DNA from: Halotia branconii CENA392
Lineage (GTDB): Bacteria; Cyanobacteriota; Cyanobacteriia; Cyanobacteriales; Nostocaceae
Length of the DNA: 64,000 bases
Direction of reading: 5' to 3'
Assembly: GCF_029953635.1 (NCBI RefSeq)
Contig: NZ_CP124543.1
Span: forward strand, 5,655,802 to 5,719,801
Shown: piece by piece, positions 53,250 to 61,107 of the stretch
Position numbering within the stretch: the stretch's first letter is position 1
Layout: the number at the start of each line of letters is the position of its first letter
Notes under the pieces: model-generated
Seen by the model: the letters and a program-made list of their open reading frames with translations, nothing else
Database searches by the model: none
Told to the model about the DNA's origin: nothing
Position numbers and translations under genes: made by a program

Positions 53250-54263
53250 TTACTCTTGAGTCGGCTTTGGTCGTTTAATTATGGGTTTAGGAGTAGGCGC
53301 TTTTGGTACAGGCTTTGACACCGTAGAGGAATCGCCGACTGTTTTTTTGATAGGACGTGGAGTTTCTCCATTGCGTCTGGGAGGAAATGGTTTCCTGCCA
53401 CCAAAACCACCGCCACGAGGGCTACCACCACCTTTGAATGGGGGTCGGCGTTTTTTGGGCAAATCAGCGATCGCTTCAGCTTTTTCTACGACTAATACAT
53501 CAGCTTCTCGCTTGGCTTGGAAGTCCCAAAATTTACCTACGGCTTTGGTAGTCAGCACACCGCGCAGTTTCAACTTAAAATATTTGGGCTTATCAGTTGG
53601 CTTGCGAGGAGCTTGCTTAATTTTGACAACTAAGCTCTTAGCGTCAAAAGACTGGAAGACCACTTCACCACGAACGGAAAAACCACCATCGGGAATATCT
53701 GATGAGGGTGCAACATCACTTGCAGTATCTTCAAGATTCTTGGTTACATCATCATCGGCTGTCTGTAATTCTTGTGAATCCGCATCTTGTTCGTCCTCAT
53801 CTGTCGGCTGTTTAGCCAGATTTTCTGGCTCCCAAACGCCAACAATTTGGATGTGCAAGGTGTCGTTTTCTTGTCTTGTACGTGGATAAACTACCCACAG
53901 ATGATCTTTTTCTAGGTCTAAATGATTCTTGACTAAACTCATGATCCGACCGAGAAGGACGGCGTTGAGTTCTACACCATCTGCGGTCAACAATATACCT
54001 TGAGTAAATTGTTCGCTGCTAGCACGGTAGCGACCACGAACTAACCCAATAGCTCGATACTGCATCGGTTCGCTGGGAGGCGGAATCGGTTGTTGCCGAT
54101 TCGCTAAGTTCCCATCAAAGGCAGCATCACTGGGATTAGTCTCAGGTTTAGAGGACTGAGCTGCTACTGGATGAACATTAGCAGCAGTTTCGGCATTAAT
54201 TTTAGGCTGGTCGGAGGCAGAAGAATTGGAAGATTCAGGCGAAGGCATCAGGTCGGAATTCAT
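53250..54263 (-). CDS. Conserved cyanobacterial protein with basic Gly/Arg/Pro-rich tail
   Basis: 337 residues. The ATG at 54263 has a strong Shine-Dalgarno (AAGGAG, 5 nt before it); the frame extends 8 codons further to a GTG. Residues 1-70 are disordered. Two folded blocks follow (QYRAIGLVRGRYRASSEQFT and GVELNAVLLGRIMSLVKNHL; later FKLKLRGVLTTKAVGKFWDF). The last 60 residues are basic with GGGSPRGGGFGGRKPFPPRR, an RGG-like nucleic-acid-binding tail. No family recognised; RNA binding is an inference from the tail. Confidence 0.7.
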   Translation of the reverse strand: MNSDLMPSPESSNSSASDQPKINAETAANVHPVAAQSSKPETNPSDAAFDGNLANRQQPIPPPSEPMQYRAIGLVRGRYRASSEQFTQGILLTADGVELNAVLLGRIMSLVKNHLDLEKDHLWVVYPRTRQENDTLHIQIVGVWEPENLAKQPTDEDEQDADSQELQTADDDVTKNLEDTASDVAPSSDIPDGGFSVRGEVVFQSFDAKSLVVKIKQAPRKPTDKPKYFKLKLRGVLTTKAVGKFWDFQAKREADVLVVEKAEAIADLPKKRRPPFKGGGSPRGGGFGGRKPFPPRRNGETPRPIKKTVGDSSTVSKPVPKAPTPKPIIKRPKPTQE

Positions 54264-54645
54264 AAAAACTCCTTGCGGCGGAGACACATCCCATTGTGGG
54301 ATTTTACAAAGGCAATTGAAAAGAGCGTTAGTGCAGAGTAAAGAGGGTACATTAGCTGTTTACAAAGTCGCACCAGAGCGCCCTACATAATCTTAAAAGA
54401 CGCTAAATTTGGATTTGTACAAAAAGTATGCACATTTAGCGCCTCATAAAGTAGTTTTCGGAAGCATATCATAGGTACAATTCTGACGGCTCCTCCTAAA
54501 GTCATCACTTACTTTAGCAGTGTGAATAGTTATTTGTTATAAAATTCACAGACACTTGGCGGTATTCCGCAAAGTTTTGGAAATTTTTAGCTTTCCAATT
54601 TGAGTAAATGATAATCTCATTAGAGTTCTGGAGAAGTACAAAACT
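54264..54645. promoter_or_regulatory. Divergent promoter region
   Basis: 382 nt between the RGG-tail gene (minus) and TPR gene (plus). A palindrome with arms CGCTAAAT (54401-54408) and ATTTAGCG (54434-54441) sits centrally and could be an operator or a hairpin. No gene seen. Confidence 0.5.
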
Positions 54646-55521
54646 GTGTCTCAACCACGCAACCGCTGGATAGTTCAGCTCATCTTGGCGCTGGCAGTTC
54701 TTGTTTTTGTGGGTATTTCGGTGCTTCCCATCATAGGAGCATTTAACAATACGCCTTCCACAAACCAGAATAATGCTAGCACTACAGGAAGCTTAGCTTC
54801 CGCTGACCAAAAATCGAAATTGCAAGACGAAGTCCGGGGTTATGAACTGGTTTTGCAACGAGAACCAGAAAATCAAACGGCTTTGAAAGGTTTATTACAA
54901 GCACGGCTACAATTATTGAGTTTAAAACAAGGAGATATTCAAGGGGTAATTGAACCTCTAGAAAAGCTAGCTAAGTTGAATCCCGACAGGACAGAGTACG
55001 GGGTACTATTAGCTCAAGCGAAACAACAAATTGGCGACAAGGAAGGAGCCGCCCAAGCTTATCGCTCTATTCTAGACACTAAACCTGGTGACTTGAAAGC
55101 TCTACAGGGAATGGTGGCTCTGCTAATAGATCAAAAACGCCCAGAAGCAGCTATTGGCTTGCTGCAAGAAACCCTCTCGAATGCAGGCCAAGCTAATACA
55201 ATCCAGCCAGGAAGTGTAGATACAGTGGCTGTACAAGTACTGTTGGGAACTGTTCAAGCTTCCCAAAAACGCTATCCTCAAGCTATTTCTGTATACGACC
55301 AAGCAATTAAACAAGCTCCCAAGGATTTCCGCCCTGTTTTGGCAAAAGCTATGCTCTTAAAGGAACAAGGCAAAATTGATCAAGCAAAACCTTTGTTTGA
55401 TAGTGCCTCAGCTTTAGCTCCTGCTCAGTATAAAGACGAAATTAACAAAGCAGCAGCTGCCTCTTCCACTCCTAGTCCTGCTGCACCCTCTGCACCTTCA
55501 ATTGAAAGTACTCCCAAGTAA
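54646..55521 (+). CDS. Membrane-anchored TPR protein
   Basis: 291 residues, GTG start. One N-terminal helix (IVQLILALAVLVFVGISVLP), then TPR-like repeats of helical pairs (ENQTALKGLLQARLQLLSLK, YGVLLAQAKQQIGDKEGAAQ, YPQAISVYDQAIKQAPKDFR), and a Ser/Pro/Ala-rich tail. Likely periplasm-facing or lumenal scaffold. No enzymatic domain. Confidence 0.8.
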   Translation: MSQPRNRWIVQLILALAVLVFVGISVLPIIGAFNNTPSTNQNNASTTGSLASADQKSKLQDEVRGYELVLQREPENQTALKGLLQARLQLLSLKQGDIQGVIEPLEKLAKLNPDRTEYGVLLAQAKQQIGDKEGAAQAYRSILDTKPGDLKALQGMVALLIDQKRPEAAIGLLQETLSNAGQANTIQPGSVDTVAVQVLLGTVQASQKRYPQAISVYDQAIKQAPKDFRPVLAKAMLLKEQGKIDQAKPLFDSASALAPAQYKDEINKAAAASSTPSPAAPSAPSIESTPK

Positions 55522-55540
55522 ATGACAAGCTTTAGTAGGC

Positions 55541-55613
55541 GTAGGTTGGGTTAAGCGCAGCGCAACCCAACATGGATGAAGATGTTGGGTTTCCTTACGT
55601 CAACCCAACCTAC
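55541..55613. repeat. 64-nt dispersed repeat, copy 2, with palindromic ends
   Basis: 55550-55613 is identical to 44286-44349. Here the element also keeps its left end GTAGGTTGGG (55541-55550), the inverse of its right end CCCAACCTAC. Followed by an AAGACTTTAGTCCTGAG palindrome at 55648. Confidence 0.85.
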
Positions 55614-55738
55614 ACCTAACTGAGGGGATGATTAAGTTTCTAATCAAGACTTTAGTCCTGAGTTTTAAGCATTAAAGTGCTTACTACGAACTAATCAAAA
55701 TTAATGGAATAGACCGCTAGAATGGTGTTTACATGAAG

Positions 55739-56341
55739 CTAAGGAATATTCATACCGCGCTGCACTGCTGGACGTTTTTGTACTGTCTCAACCCAGCGTT
55801 TGAGATTTGAGTGATTGTTTAGGGTCAAACCTTGCATTTCATAAATTGCCACCCAAGGATAAGTCGCAACGTCAGCTATGGAATATTCACCGCAGATAAA
55901 TTCATTGTCTGCTAGTTGTTTATCTAACACGCCATAAATCCGTAGAGTTTCCTTTTCGTAACGTTCAATAGCGTAGGGAATTATTTCGGATGCAAACTTT
56001 TTAAAGTGGTTGAGTTGTCCAAACATTGGCCCTACGCCTCCTATTTGGAACATTAGCCATTCCAGTACTTGAAAACGCTTTTTTTGGGCAGTGGGTAATA
56101 GTTTACCTGTTTTTTCCGCCAAGTAAATCAGAATTGCACCAGATTCAAAAATTGTAATTCCAGTTTCTTGATCGGCGATCGCCGGAATTTTACTATTGGG
56201 GTTAATAGCGATGTATTCGGGTGAAAATTGCTCTTGCTTGGTAATATCGATTTTATGGACGTTGTAAGGCAGTTCGACTTCTTCCAACATGATGGAAGCC
56301 TTGCGTCCGTTGGGTGTAGTGAAGGTGTAGAGGTCAATCAT
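55739..56341 (-). CDS. Glutathione S-transferase (YfcG/Nu-like)
   Basis: 200 residues. Thioredoxin-like N-terminal domain: IDLYTFTTPNGRKASIMLEE with Thr/Asn in the active-site loop (TPNG), SKIPAIADQETG and the SNAIL-type FESGAILIYLAEKTG. All-helical C-terminal domain with YSIADVATYPWVAIYE. Typical of the disulfide-reductase-type GSTs such as YfcG. Single gene. Confidence 0.85.
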   Translation of the reverse strand: MIDLYTFTTPNGRKASIMLEEVELPYNVHKIDITKQEQFSPEYIAINPNSKIPAIADQETGITIFESGAILIYLAEKTGKLLPTAQKKRFQVLEWLMFQIGGVGPMFGQLNHFKKFASEIIPYAIERYEKETLRIYGVLDKQLADNEFICGEYSIADVATYPWVAIYEMQGLTLNNHSNLKRWVETVQKRPAVQRGMNIP

Positions 56342-56464
56342 CTGCTCATACCTGGGAATATTTTGTTTTCCGAGGGTAGTTTAGCTTGAATTGGGATTTT
56401 TTAAATACTTGGCAAATGAAGTTCAGGTAGTCTTATCTGTTCTTTCATTCTTTCCTCTTAAGCA

Positions 56465-56935
56465 CTACCCGCAAGATGAACGCCAGGAGTATTTAATTAA
56501 AGACAATGCACAAAAATGAAGTTTAGTTTGAACAATTCCCTTGAGGATGATTCGCTGAAGTGAAGTTTGCTTAACTAACATGATGGCTTTAGTAAAATCT
56601 AGCCATTGGCGCTGTCTTTGACCAGCTTCTGGATATTCTTCACATACCATTTCTACAGGCATCAAATATATCTGCACTCGGTAAATTTTGCCTCGTTTGC
56701 GATATTTATAAGTACCTAATTTATTGACATCTACTCGCCCAATTACCCCAGCTTCTTCCCATGCTTCTTTTGCTGCTGAAGCTGGTGGACTCATGCCACT
56801 AGCAATCCCTCCTTTGGGAATTACCCATTTTTGACGATCGCGGCTTGTAATCAGCAAGATTTCAATTTTTCCGTTTTGAACTCGATAAGGAATTACCCCG
56901 GACTGCTTAAAAGTTTTGCTGACTTTTCGACTCAT
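56465..56935 (-). CDS. Nudix hydrolase
   Basis: 156 residues. The Nudix box is KGGIASGMSPPASAAKEAWE then EAGVIG. The catalytic EAWEEAG part is intact, while the first Glu of the canonical box is Met, a version common in DIPP-like Nudix proteins. Substrate may be a diphosphoinositol or dinucleotide-type phosphate (inference). Confidence 0.8.
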   Translation of the reverse strand: MSRKVSKTFKQSGVIPYRVQNGKIEILLITSRDRQKWVIPKGGIASGMSPPASAAKEAWEEAGVIGRVDVNKLGTYKYRKRGKIYRVQIYLMPVEMVCEEYPEAGQRQRQWLDFTKAIMLVKQTSLQRIILKGIVQTKLHFCALSLIKYSWRSSCG

Positions 56936-57098
56936 AGAACATATATCCTTTGTAATTCAGTTTTATGTACAGTTTTCACTCCAGAAATTAGGCAGTTGAT
57001 GCCGGATAAGTTTTGCAAAAAACAGAAGATCTAACTTAGGAAAGTGTCAATGTTGCAGCCTTTATTAGCCAACTACTTTAAGGTAGAGATCTCATCTC

Positions 57099-58328
57099 CT
57101 ATGTAGGCTTGTGATCTAAATGTGTTGCTTGCTCTAGTGCTGCTTTTTCTCTAGCTCTTTTGGCATAAGGTTGTAATTGAGTGCGATCGCAGCCTGTCAA
57201 AATACTCAAATTTTCTATACTCATGCCTCGCATTAACATTTCTACACACCAAGTATTTTGTGTCTGAGCGATCGCTGGTGGTTGTCCTTGAGGTGTTAAC
57301 AGTCCCTGAGTCCACGCTTCCCAACGTCCCAAAATCTCTAATTTGGAGATTGGTGTACCTGCTTCGTTGAGAAACATGGCGGGGTGAGCGTCTTTACGAC
57401 TTTTGAGCCATTTAATTAAAGGATTATTGGTGTATGAACCATAATGTTTACTCAAAATCCATTGATTTACAGGCACTTGGCGGATCAATCCTGGGGTGGT
57501 AATTTGCAGGAAATGTCCTTGAGGATCATATATTTGATGCGATCGCTCCAAGTTAACTATTTCTGAGGCAGATAATCCAGCTGCAAATAATATATAAGCT
57601 AAAGCATAATCTTGTGTTCCTAACTTCTTGGCTTGTCGGAGAATTTCGTGGACTAAAACAGCAGGTAAATCCATTACTTCCGTAGCAATCAGGCTTCCTG
57701 GTAGGTTATCCGTTGCTGATTTTTCTGGGTGGGACATTGCTCCATGTAAAAACAATTCCACTAAATTTTCTAAGAAATCATCTCGACTTTCCCACAATTC
57801 ATGAAATTCACTGGTAAATTCAATAACGGCATATCCCAAAATCATGCCATTCAGCAAACTAGCTAATTTTTCTGCGGGTAGATAGGTATTTAAGTCTCCC
57901 TGCTGAATCACAGTAGCTAAATACTGCGCTACATAACGGTTTGCTTCGGTTAACCCTCGTCCTAGAGCCCGGCGATTTTCGGCGGGAAATTGATCGGCTT
58001 CACCGACAACAGAGCGCACAAATTCTGGTACTCGTTCTAGTGCATGTAAGGTTTCACTTGCATAATCTTTAAGCGCTTGGTAAACGTTACCAGGAGGAGT
58101 TGCCCGCTGTACAAGGGATTCACCTAAATTTTTGAAGGCGGCAGATTCTTCTAATACTGCCAAAAGCAATCCATGTTTATTACCAAAATTTCGGAAGAGA
58201 GTAACTTCGTTAACTTCAGCTTTTTCGGCAATTTGGCGCGTTGTAGTGGCACTAACTCCTTGAGCAGTAAACAACTCAAGTGCTGAGCGAATTAGACGTT
58301 GGCGAGCTGAAAGAGGTTGAGAAGACAT
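57099..58328 (-). CDS. TetR regulator fused to a degenerate tyrosine-recombinase-like domain
   Basis: 409 residues from the ATG at 58328 (MSSQPLSARQRLIRSALELF); the frame is open to 58358 but a perfect palindrome lies over that extension. TetR helix-turn-helix at 10-55 (TTTRQIAEKAEVNEVTLFRN), ligand domain to about 200. Residues 225-400 read like a phage-integrase fold: ALAYILFAAGLSASEIVNLE, ITTPGLIRQVPVNQWIL and VEMLMRGMSIENLSILTGCD followed by LQPYAKRA. The expected Arg after GL is Ser and the HxxR box is lost, so it should not recombine DNA. It could bind DNA or dimerise. Divergent from the desaturase gene. Confidence 0.8.
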   Translation of the reverse strand: MSSQPLSARQRLIRSALELFTAQGVSATTTRQIAEKAEVNEVTLFRNFGNKHGLLLAVLEESAAFKNLGESLVQRATPPGNVYQALKDYASETLHALERVPEFVRSVVGEADQFPAENRRALGRGLTEANRYVAQYLATVIQQGDLNTYLPAEKLASLLNGMILGYAVIEFTSEFHELWESRDDFLENLVELFLHGAMSHPEKSATDNLPGSLIATEVMDLPAVLVHEILRQAKKLGTQDYALAYILFAAGLSASEIVNLERSHQIYDPQGHFLQITTPGLIRQVPVNQWILSKHYGSYTNNPLIKWLKSRKDAHPAMFLNEAGTPISKLEILGRWEAWTQGLLTPQGQPPAIAQTQNTWCVEMLMRGMSIENLSILTGCDRTQLQPYAKRAREKAALEQATHLDHKPT

Positions 58329-58335
58329 AAGAATC

Positions 58336-58354
58336 ATGCAAGTGGCACTTGCAT
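58336..58354. promoter_or_regulatory. Palindromic operator O1 (ATGCAAGTGGCACTTGCAT)
   Basis: Perfect 9-1-9 inverted repeat immediately upstream of the regulator's ATG, an ideal place for autoregulation by a TetR dimer. Confidence 0.7.
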
Positions 58355-58382
58355 ACAATCATAAAAGTTGTTAACATACCAA

Positions 58383-58399
58383 ATGTAAGTGATACTTGC
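58383..58399. promoter_or_regulatory. Operator O2 (ATGTAAGTGATACTTGC)
   Basis: 14 of 17 positions match O1. It lies 47 nt further into the divergent promoter region, between the regulator and desaturase genes. Confidence 0.6.
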
Positions 58400-58514
58400 T
58401 CTTCTTTACTGTAACGAACTACTGTGCAGAACGGGTAAATACCTCATAGAGTTGCACCTAAGGAAAAACCAAAGGAAAAGCAAGTGACTTTATCATCCAT
58501 CAACAGGAATTTCT

Positions 58515-59369
58515 ATGACCGCACAACTTCCGGCGATCGCGACTGAAAGAGGAAATTTACCTCAACTCAAGTGGACAAATGTAGCATTTTTTGCGGCATT
58601 TCATGCCTTAGCACTCTTAGCTCCTTGGTTTTTTTCTTGGTCAGCATTAGGTTTGCTAGTGTTTCTCCACTGGCTTTTTGGGAGCATTGGCATTTGTCTG
58701 GGATATCATCGATTACTTAGTCATAAGAGTTTTCAAGTACCTAAGTGGTTGGAATATGCGATCGCCATTATTGGAGCCTTAGCTCTCCAGGGAGGGCCAA
58801 TTTTCTGGGTTGGGGGACACCGTCAGCATCATGCCCACACTGAAGATATCGACTTAGATCCCTACTCTGCTCAGCGAGGCTTTTGGTGGAGTCACATGCT
58901 GTGGATTTTTTACCCGCGTCCTGAGTTTTTTGATTATGAAGTCTATCAAAAATATGCGCCTGATTTAGCGCGACAACCATTTTATCGTTGGCTTGATCGC
59001 TACTTTTTGCTGTTGCAAATTCCCTTGGGACTACTGCTGTATGCCTTAGGAGGATGGTCTTTTGTGATTTACGGCATGTTTGTCAGATCAGTCTTACTTT
59101 GGCACTCCACTTGGTTTGTCAACTCTGCATCACACCTATGGGGCTATCGCAGCTTTGAGGCCAATGATGGCGCTCGTAATCTTTGGTGGGTATCCCTTGT
59201 AACTTATGGCGAAGGATGGCACAACAACCATCATACTTATCCCCAGATGGCGAAATCTGGATTGTCTTGGTGGGAGATTGATATTACTTGGTGGAGCATC
59301 CAAGTATTAAAAACTTTGGGATTAGCTAAAAAGGTCGTCTCCCATCCCCCTCAAGGTGCAAGACATTAA
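58515..59369 (+). CDS. desC: Acyl-lipid/acyl-CoA delta-9-type desaturase
   Basis: 284 residues. Three His boxes are intact: HRLLSH (His65-His70), HRQHH (102-106) and HNNHH near 240. Hydrophobic helix pairs surround them (VAFFAAFHALALLAPWFF; YAIAIIGALALQGGPIFWVG). This is the DesC-type membrane di-iron desaturase that introduces the first double bond into stearoyl or palmitoyl chains. TetR control suggests response to fatty-acid level (inference). Divergent from the TetR-fusion gene with two operators between. Confidence 0.9.
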   Translation: MTAQLPAIATERGNLPQLKWTNVAFFAAFHALALLAPWFFSWSALGLLVFLHWLFGSIGICLGYHRLLSHKSFQVPKWLEYAIAIIGALALQGGPIFWVGGHRQHHAHTEDIDLDPYSAQRGFWWSHMLWIFYPRPEFFDYEVYQKYAPDLARQPFYRWLDRYFLLLQIPLGLLLYALGGWSFVIYGMFVRSVLLWHSTWFVNSASHLWGYRSFEANDGARNLWWVSLVTYGEGWHNNHHTYPQMAKSGLSWWEIDITWWSIQVLKTLGLAKKVVSHPPQGARH

Positions 59370-59387
59370 TGCAATCAACACTTGCAT
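59369..59387. promoter_or_regulatory. Operator-like site O3 (ATGCAATCAACACTTGCAT)
   Basis: 15 of 19 positions match O1 and the hexamer ends ATGCAA/TTGCAT are exact. It starts on the last base of the desaturase stop codon. Confidence 0.55.
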
Positions 59388-59722
59388 ATAAATCAGAGGG
59401 AAAAGGGAAAAGGCGTGAACAGGTCGCGCCACTTGCGGGCGTAAAGCCTACAGCATAGCTTCTCTAATGAACGCTACGCGTAGCTTACTTCCCCGCAGGG
59501 GTACGCTTAGAGCGTAGCGGGACGAAGTACAGTTTTTACCTTTCCCCCTTCCCCTTCTTGATAAAAATCAGAATGTATTCACAGGAGCAATTACCAAGAC
59601 CTAACTTTGTTGCATACGAGTTGCATATAAGTTGCCGTTGAGTATCCCATCAGCATAATATAAATACAAATTAAAACGCTATCTAGACATCAGATTATGA
59701 ACTAGCAATATCAAAACCTTTA
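59388..59722. other. intergenic region with repeats
   Basis: 335 nt. 59400-59530 has Nostoc repeats (CTACGCGTAGCTTACTTCCC, GGTACGCTTAGAGCGTAGCG). 59609-59682 is the promoter-like repeat P1. No gene. Confidence 0.55.
59609..59682 (+). promoter_or_regulatory. GTTGCAT direct-repeat promoter-like element P1
   Basis: Three 11-bp steps: GTTGCATACGA, GTTGCATATAA, GTTGCCGTTGA, then TATAAATAC about 30 nt later, a possible -10. About 85% identical over 74 nt to P2 at 63112. It points toward the 3' end of the acyltransferase gene, so it has no obvious gene of its own and may be a duplicate. Confidence 0.55.
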
Positions 59723-60493
59723 TTACCATCTAGAAAAGTTTGCACCATCAAACATGGTTAAAAAGTCTATACACTTAAACTGCCTATCAATAGAGGGAAA
59801 GCTGCATATTTTGGCTCCGCTAGCTAAATATAACTGCAAGATATCAGGAATCTCAACATTGCATGAATCAGGATAATCTTGAGATAGTTCTAAAGAATAT
59901 TGAGATTTTGGCTCAACTAAAATACTTGGGTGCATAAAGCCGTTATTCTGAAAATAATTATAAGCACAACAAGCCTTGTAATGACTTTGTGTTGGTAATG
60001 TTGCACACCCCAAAAAATATTGATTTCCACTCCAAGCCAGATAATTAGCCAAACCTTTGAAAAGTAATGAAAGCGCCTGAATAGTACGATATTCTTTTGC
60101 TATACATGCGCGTCCAATTTCTACAGTTACCTGAAGCAAAGAATCATTAATCTTAGTAAGATTAAAATATTGAGCAGCATAAAAACCTAATGTTTGAGAA
60201 GCCATACTATAAGTTTGCATTCGATAACTTCCAACTATTTGACCAGTCTCTTTATAAATAAGTATTAAATGATGCCAAACTGCATCAAATTCATCTTGAT
60301 CCATTTGGGTAAGATTACTAGTAAGATATCCTAAACCTAGCTCAAGATTGAAAACTTGAAAGCGTAACCGGAAAATAGATTCTAATTCTTTTTGGTTGAA
60401 AGCTAGTCGGATGATATAACTTTCAGTCTCAATGACTGGAAAAGTTTGAAGACTATTAAATGAATGATCAATATTAATCATAGAAGTCTGCAT
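59723..60493 (-). CDS. OlsB/hemolysin-type N-acyltransferase (GNAT fold)
   Basis: 256 residues. IFRLRFQVFNLELGLGYLTS, DQDEFDAVWHHLILIYKETG, QIVGSYRMQT, FYAAQYFNLTKI, VEIGRACIAKEYRTIQALSL and QYFLGCATLPTQSHYKACCA match the acyl-ACP-dependent N-acyltransferase family that includes OlsB, which acylates ornithine in lipid synthesis; autoinducer synthases share the fold. The acceptor here is unknown. Likely cytosolic or membrane-associated. Its promoter must lie in the AT-rich gap shared with the exporter gene. Confidence 0.75.
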   Translation of the reverse strand: MQTSMINIDHSFNSLQTFPVIETESYIIRLAFNQKELESIFRLRFQVFNLELGLGYLTSNLTQMDQDEFDAVWHHLILIYKETGQIVGSYRMQTYSMASQTLGFYAAQYFNLTKINDSLLQVTVEIGRACIAKEYRTIQALSLLFKGLANYLAWSGNQYFLGCATLPTQSHYKACCAYNYFQNNGFMHPSILVEPKSQYSLELSQDYPDSCNVEIPDILQLYLASGAKICSFPSIDRQFKCIDFLTMFDGANFSRW

Positions 60494-61107
60494 TTGTTCT
60501 CTTTCGTAAATTTATGAACAATTAATGCTGCATGAAACTTTAATGATTCACATTAAATAAAATACTTACTCAATAAAGTTTTAAACTTTGTTAGTATATT
60601 ATTAAAATGCAATTTACTTAAAAATGTTTAACTCAAATTCATAACATTATATAGGCTAATTGCTAACAAAATCTGCAAAAACTCGTGTTAGCTTAAGTCG
60701 TTATAGCTATCTGAATACTATATCAATATCAAATATAATAACAACCTATATGCAACACTTTTTTTAAGAGTTGCATATAAGTTGTTTTCTACTATCTTGC
60801 TGACATAAGATTGCTGTGAAAAATCAAATATTTATATCCAACAGCCTAAAATTAACCTACTTATGTTGTTGTTGGATTTTTTCGTCGTTATATATCTCTA
60901 TGGAAATATCAACTTTAAAATGTAAGGATTTAGGTAACAACTAGTAAATCATTAATTTAATATCTATGAAACAATTATAGTATAAAATTTATAATTTTCA
61001 GATAACAATAATAGCTATTAAAAAATAAAAATCATTACAATTTTTATTTTTCAAGTAGTTTTATCAATTTTCAAAATTTAACAACACAACTAACTAACAA
61101 TTTTTCA
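60494..61107. promoter_or_regulatory. Divergent promoter region with P3 element
   Basis: 614 nt, very AT-rich, between the acyltransferase (minus) and exporter (plus) genes. 60747-60779 has a perfect inverted repeat TATATGCAAC/GTTGCATATA with 13-nt spacer; GTTGCATATAA and GTTGTTTTCTA repeat at 11-bp period (60770-60791), followed by a region similar to P1. A TCCAACAGCC...TGTTGTTGGA stem lies at 60838-60877. Confidence 0.55.

Noticed and set aside
57099..58358. TetR fusion as two genes joined by error
   Set aside because: One uninterrupted frame with no internal stop or compositional break at the junction; still listed as a way to refute the fusion.
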